Shown: positions 1 through 6,811, counted from the first letter of the stretch. The stretch is 8,795 bases of DNA from an uncultured Bacilli bacterium (GCA_910577075.1 CAJTKV010000042.1:7440-16234), one strand, 5' to 3'. Numbers and translations: made by a program. Notes: generated from the sequence alone by a model not told the origin.

Positions 1-1
1 T

Positions 2-409
2 CCCGATAGTGAAATGGTTCAAGAAGATGATGATGCAATTTACAAAACGGATTTTGTTATAGGAGAGACAGTTTCTGGAAATGTACCTTTTTATATCAGT
101 TCAACATCTGATGAAATATTAGGATTTTTAAATGAGGATATGCTGGTAATTGGCTATTTTGCTACACTAGAGGGAAAAGATGGCATGAGTATTCTATGTT
201 CGTGCCGCAATCAAGAACAGATGGAAAAATTTTTACGTCTATATCATGGTGATGGAAAAGAGATTATATGGCGTGCAGCTGTTACAAAGGCAAGCAATGA
301 ACGCGTTTTAGAATATTTAGCTAATGGCGAAGAGATTCCCTATGAGTTAACTACTTGTTATATCGACTGTGAGCCAGCTAAAGAATTGAGTAAAATAAGG
401 GGGAAATAG
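2..409 (+). CDS. 3' end of an unknown gene (5' end outside the window)
   Basis: The reading frame is open from the first bases of the window to a TAG stop, giving 135 visible residues. An ATG lies at 14, but no ribosome binding site precedes it and the frame continues upstream of it, so I treat this as the C-terminal part of a longer protein. I recognise no family. The visible part starts with an acidic stretch (QEDDD) and continues as alternating hydrophobic segments that look like beta strands, followed by a charged helical region (EQMEKFLRLYHG). Cysteines occur in the segment LCSCRN and in CYIDC near the end, without a clear metal-binding pattern. The stop lies two bases before the ATG of the next gene, so the two are almost certainly co-transcribed and probably work together. 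The function is unknown; the call of a coding region is secure. Confidence 0.75.
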   Translation, partial: PDSEMVQEDDDAIYKTDFVIGETVSGNVPFYISSTSDEILGFLNEDMLVIGYFATLEGKDGMSILCSCRNQEQMEKFLRLYHGDGKEIIWRAAVTKASNERVLEYLANGEEIPYELTTCYIDCEPAKELSKIRGK

Positions 410-411
410 TT

Positions 412-1419
412 ATGGAAAAAAAATATGATTTTTCAAGTATGATAGATGCTTTAAGAAAAGACTTTAATCCCTATGATGTATTGGGGATAAGTCGAGATAC
501 AAGCGATGATGTAATACTTAGAATGTGGAATAGATATAAAAATAGAAATATGTCTGATCAAATAAAAAGGGCTTTTTCCATGTTGATAATTCCCGTGAAT
601 AGATGGGTATATGATAGATTAGTTGATTATGTATCTAAGAATGGCAAAGATGATTATCAAGAAGCTATTCTCAATGTGAATTATGAATTGTTAGGCCATA
701 TTGCTCGAGTGGAAGATGATATTCTATGTAGTACAAAAAAAGACTTTGAAGATACTATTAATTTCGCAAGACATCGTTTGTCTTTGGATGATCCAAGTAC
801 CGGATTAAAAGATTTAGAACATGTTGCTAGATATACACAAAATAAAGAAGGCTTTTGGTTTTATTCTAAGGATTTAAAAACCGATGGAGCAACGGCAATA
901 GTAGATATTTATAAGCGAAATGATAAATATGTTTATTATATCAAAGAACATAATTGGGAATATGTTATTGAATCGCGATATTTGTTTATCGATTTTAATA
1001 AACCAACAAGATTTGATGGAAGGCTATGTCGATTATCTGATGTAGCTTGCCGCATCAAGGGAAATATTTTGGGACTCTATACCGAAATGAATAATATGGA
1101 TCCAAATATTTATATGAAACATTATTATTTTAAGAATAAACTGGGAAATGTCTATAGTGATGGATTGTCGAGAGATGATTCGGAGTTAAAAGTAGTAGAT
1201 ATAAAAAAGAGAAATGTTTGGGTACCAGGCAGTTTTACAAGTTCAAGGAATGAAGATATAAATATTATTAATTGTTATCTTAAAGATTATAAAGATTACT
1301 ATATGAATGGCAATAATGTATCAGAATATGATGAAGAACTTATCTTGGCAGATGCTAAGAATACTAATCCCGATGATGTCTTAGAATTAAAGAAAATAAT
1401 TGGTAGAAGAGAGATATAG
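412..1419 (+). CDS. Unknown protein with an N-terminal J-like domain lacking HPD
   Basis: A 335-residue soluble protein. ATG 412 is chosen because AAGGGGG lies just upstream (398-404) and the preceding gene stops at 409. Residues 19-70 resemble a DnaJ J-domain: NPYDVLGISRDTSDD matches the usual (Y)xxLGVxxxAsxxe opening, a helix II follows (ILRMWNRYKNR), and AFSML..PVNRWVYDRL matches the AYxvLsdpxxRxxYD of helices III and IV. The HPD tripeptide that stimulates Hsp70 ATPase is absent, and the helix II-III loop is shortened. The protein is therefore a J-like scaffold and probably not an active Hsp70 co-chaperone. Residues 70-335 match nothing I know; they contain charged helices, an aromatic-rich middle (FWFY, KYVYYIKE) and an acidic C-terminus. 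I see no signal peptide or membrane segment. It sits between two other unknown genes in one transcription unit. The coding call is firm, the J-like assignment moderate, and the function unknown. Confidence 0.85.
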   Translation: MEKKYDFSSMIDALRKDFNPYDVLGISRDTSDDVILRMWNRYKNRNMSDQIKRAFSMLIIPVNRWVYDRLVDYVSKNGKDDYQEAILNVNYELLGHIARVEDDILCSTKKDFEDTINFARHRLSLDDPSTGLKDLEHVARYTQNKEGFWFYSKDLKTDGATAIVDIYKRNDKYVYYIKEHNWEYVIESRYLFIDFNKPTRFDGRLCRLSDVACRIKGNILGLYTEMNNMDPNIYMKHYYFKNKLGNVYSDGLSRDDSELKVVDIKKRNVWVPGSFTSSRNEDINIINCYLKDYKDYYMNGNNVSEYDEELILADAKNTNPDDVLELKKIIGRREI

Positions 1420-1425
1420 ATAATT

Positions 1426-1476
1426 ATGGAAAAGATAGAGGTTATGAATGAAATAAAGGAAATTATTGCTGAGTAG
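1426..1476 (+). pseudogene. Severed 5' end (16 codons) of the following gene
   Basis: A short frame begins with ATG six bases after the preceding stop, encodes MEKIEVMNEIKEIIAE, and ends at TAG 1474-1476. The next frame (phase of 1491) becomes open only after TGA 1470-1472, so the two frames meet within a few bases. Adding one base here would give a continuous helical protein running AE-VEYASSLARMEAYN. I infer a one-base deletion (a real mutation or an assembly error). The upstream ribosome binding site is weak (AAGAGAG around 1407-1413). The alternative is a stand-alone 16-residue peptide, which I think less likely. Confidence 0.45.
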
Positions 1477-1490
1477 AATATGCTAGTAGT

Positions 1491-1931
1491 TTGGCAAGAA
1501 TGGAAGCATATAATAGAATTAATGCGGGACTTGATTCATGGATTGAGGAAGGAAAAAAAGTCATATATGAAGAAAAGCATGATGAATGGGAAAGTTGTGT
1601 GCGTGCGCTATTAGATAAGAAACTTTGCAATGATAGTACAGTTTTAACGCATGTTCAAGCTTTAGATGTGGCGATAAATGTGATGTTTAAATTGATGACT
1701 GAACCGTTTTTAGATGTTGCCAGTGAATTTGAAAGAAAAAGTTATCCAATAAATGTCATTGAATTTGTCCGCAATATCGTTTTGCGATTTGGATATTCGG
1801 GACCAGAGTTTTTTGAAGTAACAGCATATCGTGTTATTACTCCTGATGAAATGCAACAAGTTCAATCGATAAGAAGTTATAATCAGGAATTAAGAAAATT
1901 AAGATTAGTTAATGCAAGAGAAAAAAATTAA
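1491..1931 (+). CDS. Small helical protein of unknown function, probably missing its true N-terminus
   Basis: The frame gives 146 residues from TTG 1491, or 143 from ATG 1500. Neither start has a Shine-Dalgarno sequence in front of it (the upstream bases read CTAGTAGT), which is unusual in this window, where other genes have strong ones. The frame is open back to 1473 and abuts the 16-codon piece at 1426-1476; joined by one extra base, the product would be about 168 residues. I recognise no family. The sequence is rich in charged and hydrophobic residues in helical patterns (DSWIEEGKKVIYEEKHDEW, ALLDKKL) with a basic C-terminal helix (SYNQELRKLRLVNAREKN). It has no signal peptide and no membrane segment. 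It is the last gene of the unknown cluster, one base before the next promoter. Whether it is expressed in this form depends on the frameshift. Confidence 0.6.
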   Translation: MARMEAYNRINAGLDSWIEEGKKVIYEEKHDEWESCVRALLDKKLCNDSTVLTHVQALDVAINVMFKLMTEPFLDVASEFERKSYPINVIEFVRNIVLRFGYSGPEFFEVTAYRVITPDEMQQVQSIRSYNQELRKLRLVNAREKN

Positions 1932-1960
1932 TTGACTTAAACGGAATTTGGTTATAAAAT
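1932..1960 (+). promoter_or_regulatory. Sigma-A-type promoter of the T-box/CYTH/ileS operon
   Basis: TTGACT at 1932-1937 serves as the -35 and TAAAAT at 1955-1960 as the -10, with a 17-base spacer. Transcription is expected to begin near 1967, just ahead of the T-box stem I. The -35 begins directly after the stop codon of the preceding gene, and no terminator separates them, so upstream transcripts may also enter the leader. Confidence 0.7.
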
Positions 1961-1966
1961 ATTTGT

Positions 1967-2182
1967 AATGGTGCAGGGATTATGCATTAAGTAGTTATAT
2001 AGAGTATTTAAAAGAGAATGGATATCAGCGGCTGGAAGTATCCTAAATTAATTTATATAATGAAATTCAGGCATAGGAGTACTAGTTCGTTACTCGCGTT
2101 ATAGAGAAATAAGTGCATGAATAACTCATGAATTAAGGTGGTACCACGGGTATAACTCGTCCTTTGATTTATGAGTTTTTTT
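1967..2182 (+). promoter_or_regulatory. T-box riboswitch, isoleucine specific (specifier AUU)
   Basis: The leader senses uncharged tRNA-Ile and prevents termination ahead of the synthetase operon. Stem I is built from TATGC 1981-1985 with GCATA 2071-2075 and TTATATA 1995-2001 with TATATAA 2054-2060. Between them lies a specifier loop with AGTA (1990-1993) facing GAA (2062-2064), the loop-E arrangement typical of the family. The triplet right after GAA is ATT (2065-2067), an isoleucine codon. The distal hairpin GGATA/TATCC (2020-2043) carries GCGGCTGG in its loop. A second hairpin GAGTA/TACTC spans 2077-2095. The conserved T-box sequence AAGGTGGTACCACG is at 2135-2148. Its UGGU bulge would pair with ACCA, consistent with the A73 discriminator of tRNA-Ile. 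The antiterminator closes with CGTCCTT (2158-2164). Downstream ileS fits the specificity. Confidence 0.93.
2154..2182 (+). terminator. Regulated terminator of the T-box leader
   Basis: AACTCGT (2154-2160) can pair with ATGAGTT (2171-2177), giving seven pairs including one G-U, followed by a run of seven T (2176-2182). The 5' arm overlaps CGTCCTT of the antiterminator, so the two structures exclude each other. It ends 17 bases before the start codon of the CYTH gene. Confidence 0.8.
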
Positions 2183-2199
2183 ATTTAAAGGAGAATGCT

Positions 2200-2742
2200 A
2201 TGAACACAGAATATGAAATTCGCATATTGGAAATTGATCATGAAAAAATTGTTCAAAAATTAGAAAGTTTTGGCGCTAAAAAGACAATAGATGCCCTACA
2301 AGAACGATATATATATGATGTAATTCCCCAAGATGACCATAAGTGGATTAGACTTAGGACAAACGGCGCAAAGACGACCCTTACGATTAAAGACCTAAAG
2401 GCTAGGACCATTGATGGTATGAAAGAAATAGAAATTGAAGTTAATGACTTTAAGAAGACCAATATGTTATTAGAAAATTTGGGATATAAGAATAAAGGAT
2501 TCCAACAAAATAGACGTGTCCAATATCTCCTTGATGATGTCGAGATAGATTTAGATCATTGGCCACATATTCCTGAATATATGGAAATCGAAGGAAAAGA
2601 CGAAGCAAGTGTTATGAAAGCTCTTGAAAAGTTAGATATTCCAAAGGATAAAATAGTTACCTTAGATGTCGATAGTATATATAAATACTATGGAATAGAA
2701 GAAATAAAAGATTTAAGTTTTGATGAATTGGAGGAAAAATAA
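2200..2742 (+). CDS. CYTH-domain protein (CyaB/inorganic triphosphatase-like)
   Basis: A 180-residue cytosolic protein with the tunnel-fold CYTH signature. The family acts on triphosphate substrates (adenylate cyclase CyaB, thiamine triphosphatase, tripolyphosphatase) with a divalent metal; which reaction applies here cannot be told. Visible marks are E4-Y5-E6-I7-R8 in place of the ExExK signature, R51-L52-R53, T62-I63-K64, E76/E78/E80 in EIEIEV, R105-R106, D117 and D119 in EIDLD, and E129/E131 in MEIEG. These charged residues alternate along strands that would line the tunnel. ATG 2200 is chosen because AAAGGAG (2187-2193) sits 6 bases ahead; an in-frame TTG at 2164 lies inside the T-box terminator and has no binding site. 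The gene is first in the isoleucine-controlled operon, and its TAA overlaps the ileS ATG by one base, so expression is coupled to the synthetase. Why it responds to isoleucine tRNA is unknown. Confidence 0.88.
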   Translation: MNTEYEIRILEIDHEKIVQKLESFGAKKTIDALQERYIYDVIPQDDHKWIRLRTNGAKTTLTIKDLKARTIDGMKEIEIEVNDFKKTNMLLENLGYKNKGFQQNRRVQYLLDDVEIDLDHWPHIPEYMEIEGKDEASVMKALEKLDIPKDKIVTLDVDSIYKYYGIEEIKDLSFDELEEK

Positions 2743-5700
2743 TGAAAAATTTTAAAGAATTAGATAAGAGAAGTGTTCATGAAGTAGAATCGAGTATTTT
2801 AACTGAGTGGAAGAAACAAGATATTTTAAATAGAACAATCGAAAATCGTAATGGTTGTGAAGATTGGGTTTTCTATGATGGACCTATTTATGCCAATGCT
2901 AAGCCAGGAATCCATCATGTTTTAGCTAAAGCTATTAAAGATACTTTTTGCAAGTACAAGACAATGCAAGGATACCGTATTTTAAGAAAAATCGGACTTG
3001 ATACCCATGGTCTTCCAATTGAAGTTAATGTGGAAAAGAAATTGGGATTTAAGACCAAGGCTGATATTGAAGAATTTGGCGTTGAAAACTTTTGTAAAGA
3101 ATGTAACAAGGCAACAGCTTTGAATATCGATGAGATAAACCAAGTTACAGATATGATGGGACAATTTATCGATTGCGAGCATCCTTATGTAACTTGTAGT
3201 AATGAATTTATTGAATCCGAGTGGTGGATTATTAAAGAGATGGACAAAAAAGAATTAATCTATCATGGAAATAAAGTTTTATGGTATTGTCCTCGATGTG
3301 GAACAGAGTTGTCTGCCAATGAAGTATCTCAAGGGTATGAAGAAACATCCGTTAACACTGTTATAGTTCCACTAAAAAAAGTTGATGAAGATGTCTACTT
3401 TTTGGCTTGGACAACAACACCATGGACTTTAATGGCTAATGTTGCCATATGTGTAAATCCAGACTTGACCTACATAAAAGTCAGTAGTCAAGGCTTTAAA
3501 TTTATCTTGGCTGAGAGTTTAGCTGAAAAAGTACTAGGCAGTGAATATGAATTATTAGATACTTACAAGGGTAGTGATTTAGTTGGTATAAAGTACGAAC
3601 AATTGATGCCATTTGTCGAAGTAGAGGGAAAAGCTCATGAAGTAATCGCTGATAACTATGTTACGGCAGAAGATGGTACGGGTATTGTTCATATTGCGCC
3701 AGCTTATGGTGCTGATGATAATCGCGTATGTCAGGAAAACGGCATTGGCTTTGTCAATCCAGTTGGCTTAGATGGTTGCTATACAGAAGGACCATGGAAA
3801 GGTAGACTCGTAACTGATAAAGATCTAGAAATAGAAATTATCAAATGGTTAAAAGAAAACGATAAATTGTTTAAAAAGATTAAAATTAATCACGATTACC
3901 CACATTGTTGGAGATGTCATTCACCATTAATTAGTTATCCTAAACCTGCTTGGTATGTCAAGACAACAGCCTACAAGGATAAGATAATTGAAGCAAATAA
4001 CAAAATTAATTGGTATCCGGAATACGTAGGAACTAAGAGATTTAGCAATTGGCTTGAAAATATGGTCGACTGGGGAATTTCACGAAACCGCTATTGGGGA
4101 TGCCCATTGCCTATATGGATTTGCGAAGATTGTGGAGAAAAACATGTTATTGGTTCACTAGAAGAACTTCAAAGTATGATTCTAGAAGATATAAATGTTA
4201 GTGAGATGGAACTCCATCGTCCATACGTTGATGATATCCATTTAAAATGTCCAAAATGTAGTAAAAAAATGACAAGAGTTAAAGATGTTTTAGACGTTTG
4301 GTTTGATTCCGGTTCTATGCCATATGCTCAATTCCATTATCCTTTTGAAAATAAAGAATTATTTGAAAGTCAATTTCCTGCTGACTTTATTGCCGAAGGT
4401 CTTGATCAAACAAGAGGATGGTTTTATGTTCTCTTAGTAATATCAACGATTATTTCAGGAGAATCAAGTTTTAAAAATGTCGTTGTTAACGATATGGTTT
4501 TAGATCAATATGGTAAGAAAATGAGTAAATCAACGGGAAATGTCGTTGATCCAACTGTTGCCTTAAATAATTATGGTGCCGATAACGTACGCTGGTATAT
4601 GTTTTATGCCTCTCCAGTTTGGACACCTCTAAAATATGATGAAGCAGGAGTAAAAGAAGTACATTCCAAATTCTTTAATCCATTTAAAAATACATATTCC
4701 TTCTTCCAAATGTATGCTAATACAGATGGAATTGATATTGATGATTGCAATGTTCCTTATGAAAAGCGTGAAGAAATCGATAAATGGTTATTGAGTAAAT
4801 ATCATAAATTATTAAAGAATGTTACCGAATCTTACGATAAATATGATTTAAATGAAGTTGTTAAAGCCATTACATCATTTGTCTCAGATGATTTATCAAA
4901 TTGGTATATTAGACGTAATCGTAATAGATTCTGGAGTAGCGAATTTGACGATTCCAAGAGAAGTGTCTACATGACTACCTATGAAGTGTTAGTTGGTCTA
5001 TGTAAGATGTGTGCTCCAATTATACCTTACACTACAGAAGAAATTTATAAAAACTTAACTAATGAAGAATCCGTTCATCTAGCAGATTTCCCTAAATATG
5101 ATGAAAAATTATTTAATGATGAAATCGAAGTTAAAATGGATTTAGTAAGAGACTTAATTTCTACTGGTAGATATGTTCGTGAAGAGACTAAAATAAAGGT
5201 TAGACAGCCAATTGCTGAATGTTTAATAGATGGTAAATATGAAGCAATCTTAGGGGACTTAGTTAATTTAATTAACGAAGAATTAAATGTTAAAAAGGTT
5301 ACATATGTCGATGATTTATCCAAATATATGGAATTTACAATCAAGCCAAACTTTAAAGTTTGTGGTGCTAAAATTGGCTCTAAGATGAAAGAATATCAAG
5401 CAATACTTGCTGATTTAGATGATGAATTCTTAGAATTAGTCTTAAAGGGTGAAACTATTACTGTCGACTTTGATGGTGGTAGACTTGATATTACTCCAGA
5501 TATGGTAGATGTCAAATTCTCAAGCAAAGAAGGATTCAATGTTGGCATGGAAAATAATAAATTCATTATTTTAAATACGGAGTTAACAAGAGAATTAATC
5601 TTAGAGGGAATGGCTCGTGAATTTGTTTCAAAAGTCCAAAATTTAAGAAAGACTAGCGGACTTCTAATCACTGATCGCATTAACTTGACATATCAAGGAG

Positions 5701-5843
5701 ATAAAGATATTAAAGAAGCCATGGATATGTTTAGAGATTATATTATGGAAGAAACTCTAGCTGTAACTTTTGACGAAAGTGACACTGGTGAAGTAACTGA
5801 TATCAATGGACACGAAGTAAAGGTTTCTTTGAAGAAAAATTAA
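2742..5843 (+). CDS. ileS: Isoleucyl-tRNA synthetase, eukaryote-like IleS2 type
   Basis: A class I aminoacyl-tRNA synthetase of 1033 residues that charges tRNA-Ile with isoleucine in the cytosol. The HIGH-motif region is DGPIYANAKPGIHHVLA (residues 46-62, with GIHH in place of HIGH), followed by DTHGLPIEV. The CP1 editing domain holds WYCPRCG (181-187) and WTTTPWTL (223-230). DVWFDSG is at 518-524, TRGWFY follows, and KMSKS is at 593-597. Two CxxC pairs (C461/C464 and C503/C506) look like a zinc ribbon. The C-terminal anticodon-binding region begins around DLSNWYIRRNR. Length and motif forms fit the IleS2 branch shared with eukaryotes, many of whose members resist mupirocin. The start at 2742 overlaps the CYTH stop (TAATG) with GGAGG at 2730-2734. 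Regulation is by the upstream T-box. Valyl and leucyl enzymes are less likely because the T-box specifier is an isoleucine codon. Confidence 0.95.
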   Translation: MKNFKELDKRSVHEVESSILTEWKKQDILNRTIENRNGCEDWVFYDGPIYANAKPGIHHVLAKAIKDTFCKYKTMQGYRILRKIGLDTHGLPIEVNVEKKLGFKTKADIEEFGVENFCKECNKATALNIDEINQVTDMMGQFIDCEHPYVTCSNEFIESEWWIIKEMDKKELIYHGNKVLWYCPRCGTELSANEVSQGYEETSVNTVIVPLKKVDEDVYFLAWTTTPWTLMANVAICVNPDLTYIKVSSQGFKFILAESLAEKVLGSEYELLDTYKGSDLVGIKYEQLMPFVEVEGKAHEVIADNYVTAEDGTGIVHIAPAYGADDNRVCQENGIGFVNPVGLDGCYTEGPWKGRLVTDKDLEIEIIKWLKENDKLFKKIKINHDYPHCWRCHSPLISYPKPAWYVKTTAYKDKIIEANNKINWYPEYVGTKRFSNWLENMVDWGISRNRYWGCPLPIWICEDCGEKHVIGSLEELQSMILEDINVSEMELHRPYVDDIHLKCPKCSKKMTRVKDVLDVWFDSGSMPYAQFHYPFENKELFESQFPADFIAEGLDQTRGWFYVLLVISTIISGESSFKNVVVNDMVLDQYGKKMSKSTGNVVDPTVALNNYGADNVRWYMFYASPVWTPLKYDEAGVKEVHSKFFNPFKNTYSFFQMYANTDGIDIDDCNVPYEKREEIDKWLLSKYHKLLKNVTESYDKYDLNEVVKAITSFVSDDLSNWYIRRNRNRFWSSEFDDSKRSVYMTTYEVLVGLCKMCAPIIPYTTEEIYKNLTNEESVHLADFPKYDEKLFNDEIEVKMDLVRDLISTGRYVREETKIKVRQPIAECLIDGKYEAILGDLVNLINEELNVKKVTYVDDLSKYMEFTIKPNFKVCGAKIGSKMKEYQAILADLDDEFLELVLKGETITVDFDGGRLDITPDMVDVKFSSKEGFNVGMENNKFIILNTELTRELILEGMAREFVSKVQNLRKTSGLLITDRINLTYQGDKDIKEAMDMFRDYIMEETLAVTFDESDTGEVTDINGHEVKVSLKKN

Positions 5844-5867
5844 AAGAGGATTTAATCCTCTTTTTTT
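5843..5867 (+). terminator. Intrinsic terminator after ileS
   Basis: AAAAGAGGA (5843 onward, partly within the stop codon) pairs with TCCTCTTTT around a five-base loop TTTAA, and eight T follow the C at 5860. The same hairpin lies 3' of the converging gene at 5877-6689. On that strand its U-tract is shorter, so it may be weakly bidirectional. Confidence 0.85.
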
Positions 5868-5876
5868 ATGCCAAAA

Positions 5877-6689
5877 TTATTTATAGGGCAGTAATTTCTT
5901 TTCTCGTTCATGATAACTAATCTCGAAGGCTTCTGCTTGTATATTTGCATATTCTAATATTCCTTTTTCATCATCCAAAGATATGCGTTTGCCAATAAAT
6001 TTATAAAATTCAAAAGCCTTCGCCATTTCATGACAATATATTAAAGCTGTTTCTAAATTGATAATTGTTGGAACAAAAATTTTTATATCTTGCAAATTAT
6101 CATTTTTATCAAATTTCAGATTAACACCAATGTGTTCTTTTTCCCTTTCTATATTGTAATTGACGTATATAACTCGCAAATCATTTTCATTTAAATAATT
6201 AATAAATTTTTTATTTACTTTCAAATACTCCAATATATCGTTTTCATCTATTACAATTTCTAATAATTTTTGAAAAAATTCGTTACTTTCTAGGAGGGTT
6301 AGGAAATCTCTACTATCGCGTTTTATGCGATATTCTCGTCTTAAATCACATGCAACAAGGATTTCTTCTAAAAAATTTATATAGTAAGAAAAAGTCTCTT
6401 CACTTAATTCGAATAGACTTTGTAGATAATCACCAACTGTCTCATTATCGGCCTTTCTAGAATGACGATAAAGATAAGTATAAAGGGAATTCTCTAATTT
6501 CAAATTTTGAAAATATTCAGATAAAGTCCTATAAGTCTCTTTAGTTGCTTTACTATTAAATCCAAAGGAAATAATGGATTGACATAGGGCATATATCCAA
6601 GTGTTCAAAAAGTCAAAAAAGTGGTAAAAATTATCTTGCCTACTGACCCTAATATCGCATTTTAAATCATGTCTTTCAAACTTTTCCAT
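5877..6689 (-). CDS. Unknown protein with possible degenerate zinc-peptidase motif
   Basis: A 270-residue protein I cannot assign. The start is placed at ATG 6689 because AAGGA (6696-6700) lies six bases upstream of it; the ATG two codons earlier (6695) directly abuts that site and is too close. The N-terminal two thirds are charged and helical, with aromatic clusters (FYHFFDFLNTWIY, TYLYRHSRK). Near the C-terminus, LETALIYCHEMAKAFEFYK places H220-E221 and K224 where a zinc peptidase would have HExxH. A second acidic segment (EYANIQAEAFE, E253/E256) follows about 30 residues later, roughly where gluzincins carry their third ligand. The expected second histidine is a lysine, so catalysis would be lost if the relationship is real. 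No signal peptide or membrane segment is seen. It is monocistronic, leftward, convergent with ileS and divergent from the next gene. Coding is firm; the peptidase idea is tentative. Confidence 0.85.
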   Translation of the reverse strand: MEKFERHDLKCDIRVSRQDNFYHFFDFLNTWIYALCQSIISFGFNSKATKETYRTLSEYFQNLKLENSLYTYLYRHSRKADNETVGDYLQSLFELSEETFSYYINFLEEILVACDLRREYRIKRDSRDFLTLLESNEFFQKLLEIVIDENDILEYLKVNKKFINYLNENDLRVIYVNYNIEREKEHIGVNLKFDKNDNLQDIKIFVPTIINLETALIYCHEMAKAFEFYKFIGKRISLDDEKGILEYANIQAEAFEISYHEREKKLLPYK

Positions 6690-6712
6690 AGCCATTCCTT
6701 CTTCAAAAAGAT

Positions 6713-6741
6713 ATTATAGCATAAAATATAAATCGTTTCAT
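6713..6741 (-). promoter_or_regulatory. Extended -10 promoter for the leftward unknown gene
   Basis: Read on the minus strand, TGCTATAAT gives a consensus -10 (6713-6718) with the TGn extension. A weak -35, ATGAAA (6736-6741), lies 17 bases upstream. The transcript would start about 15 bases before the start codon at 6689. Confidence 0.65.
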
Positions 6742-6756
6742 TTAAAATACCTCGTA

Positions 6757-6811
6757 ATTAGAATAGCAAATATTTTTCTTATTTATCTTTAAAGACTTTA
6801 TTTATTCTAAT
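6757..6811. repeat. Nine-base inverted repeat between divergent promoters
   Basis: ATTAGAATA (6757-6765) is perfectly repeated in inverse as TATTCTAAT (6803-6811), with 37 bases between. The interior holds an eight-base palindrome CTTTAAAG (6787-6794) near the centre. The repeat lies between the two divergent -10 regions, where a shared operator might be. In such AT-rich DNA a chance origin is possible. Confidence 0.35.

Noticed and set aside
14..16. ATG as start of the first gene
   Set aside because: No ribosome binding site precedes it, and the frame is open to the window edge, so it is more likely internal.
1464..1480. Programmed ribosomal frameshift in the third gene
   Set aside because: There is no X XXY YYZ slippery heptamer at the junction and no evident stimulatory hairpin, so mutation or assembly error is simpler.
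2024..2026. ATC in the leader as the T-box specifier
   Set aside because: It lies in the distal hairpin of stem I (GGATA/TATCC). The loop-E arrangement AGTA/GAA places the specifier at ATT 2065-2067.
2164..2199. In-frame TTG as start of the CYTH gene
   Set aside because: It lies inside the T-box terminator and has no binding site; ATG 2200 follows AAAGGAG at a proper distance.
2253..5680. Open frames on the minus strand inside the CYTH and ileS genes
   Set aside because: They lie antisense within well-supported genes, lack binding sites and recognisable domains, and are shadows of the coding strand.
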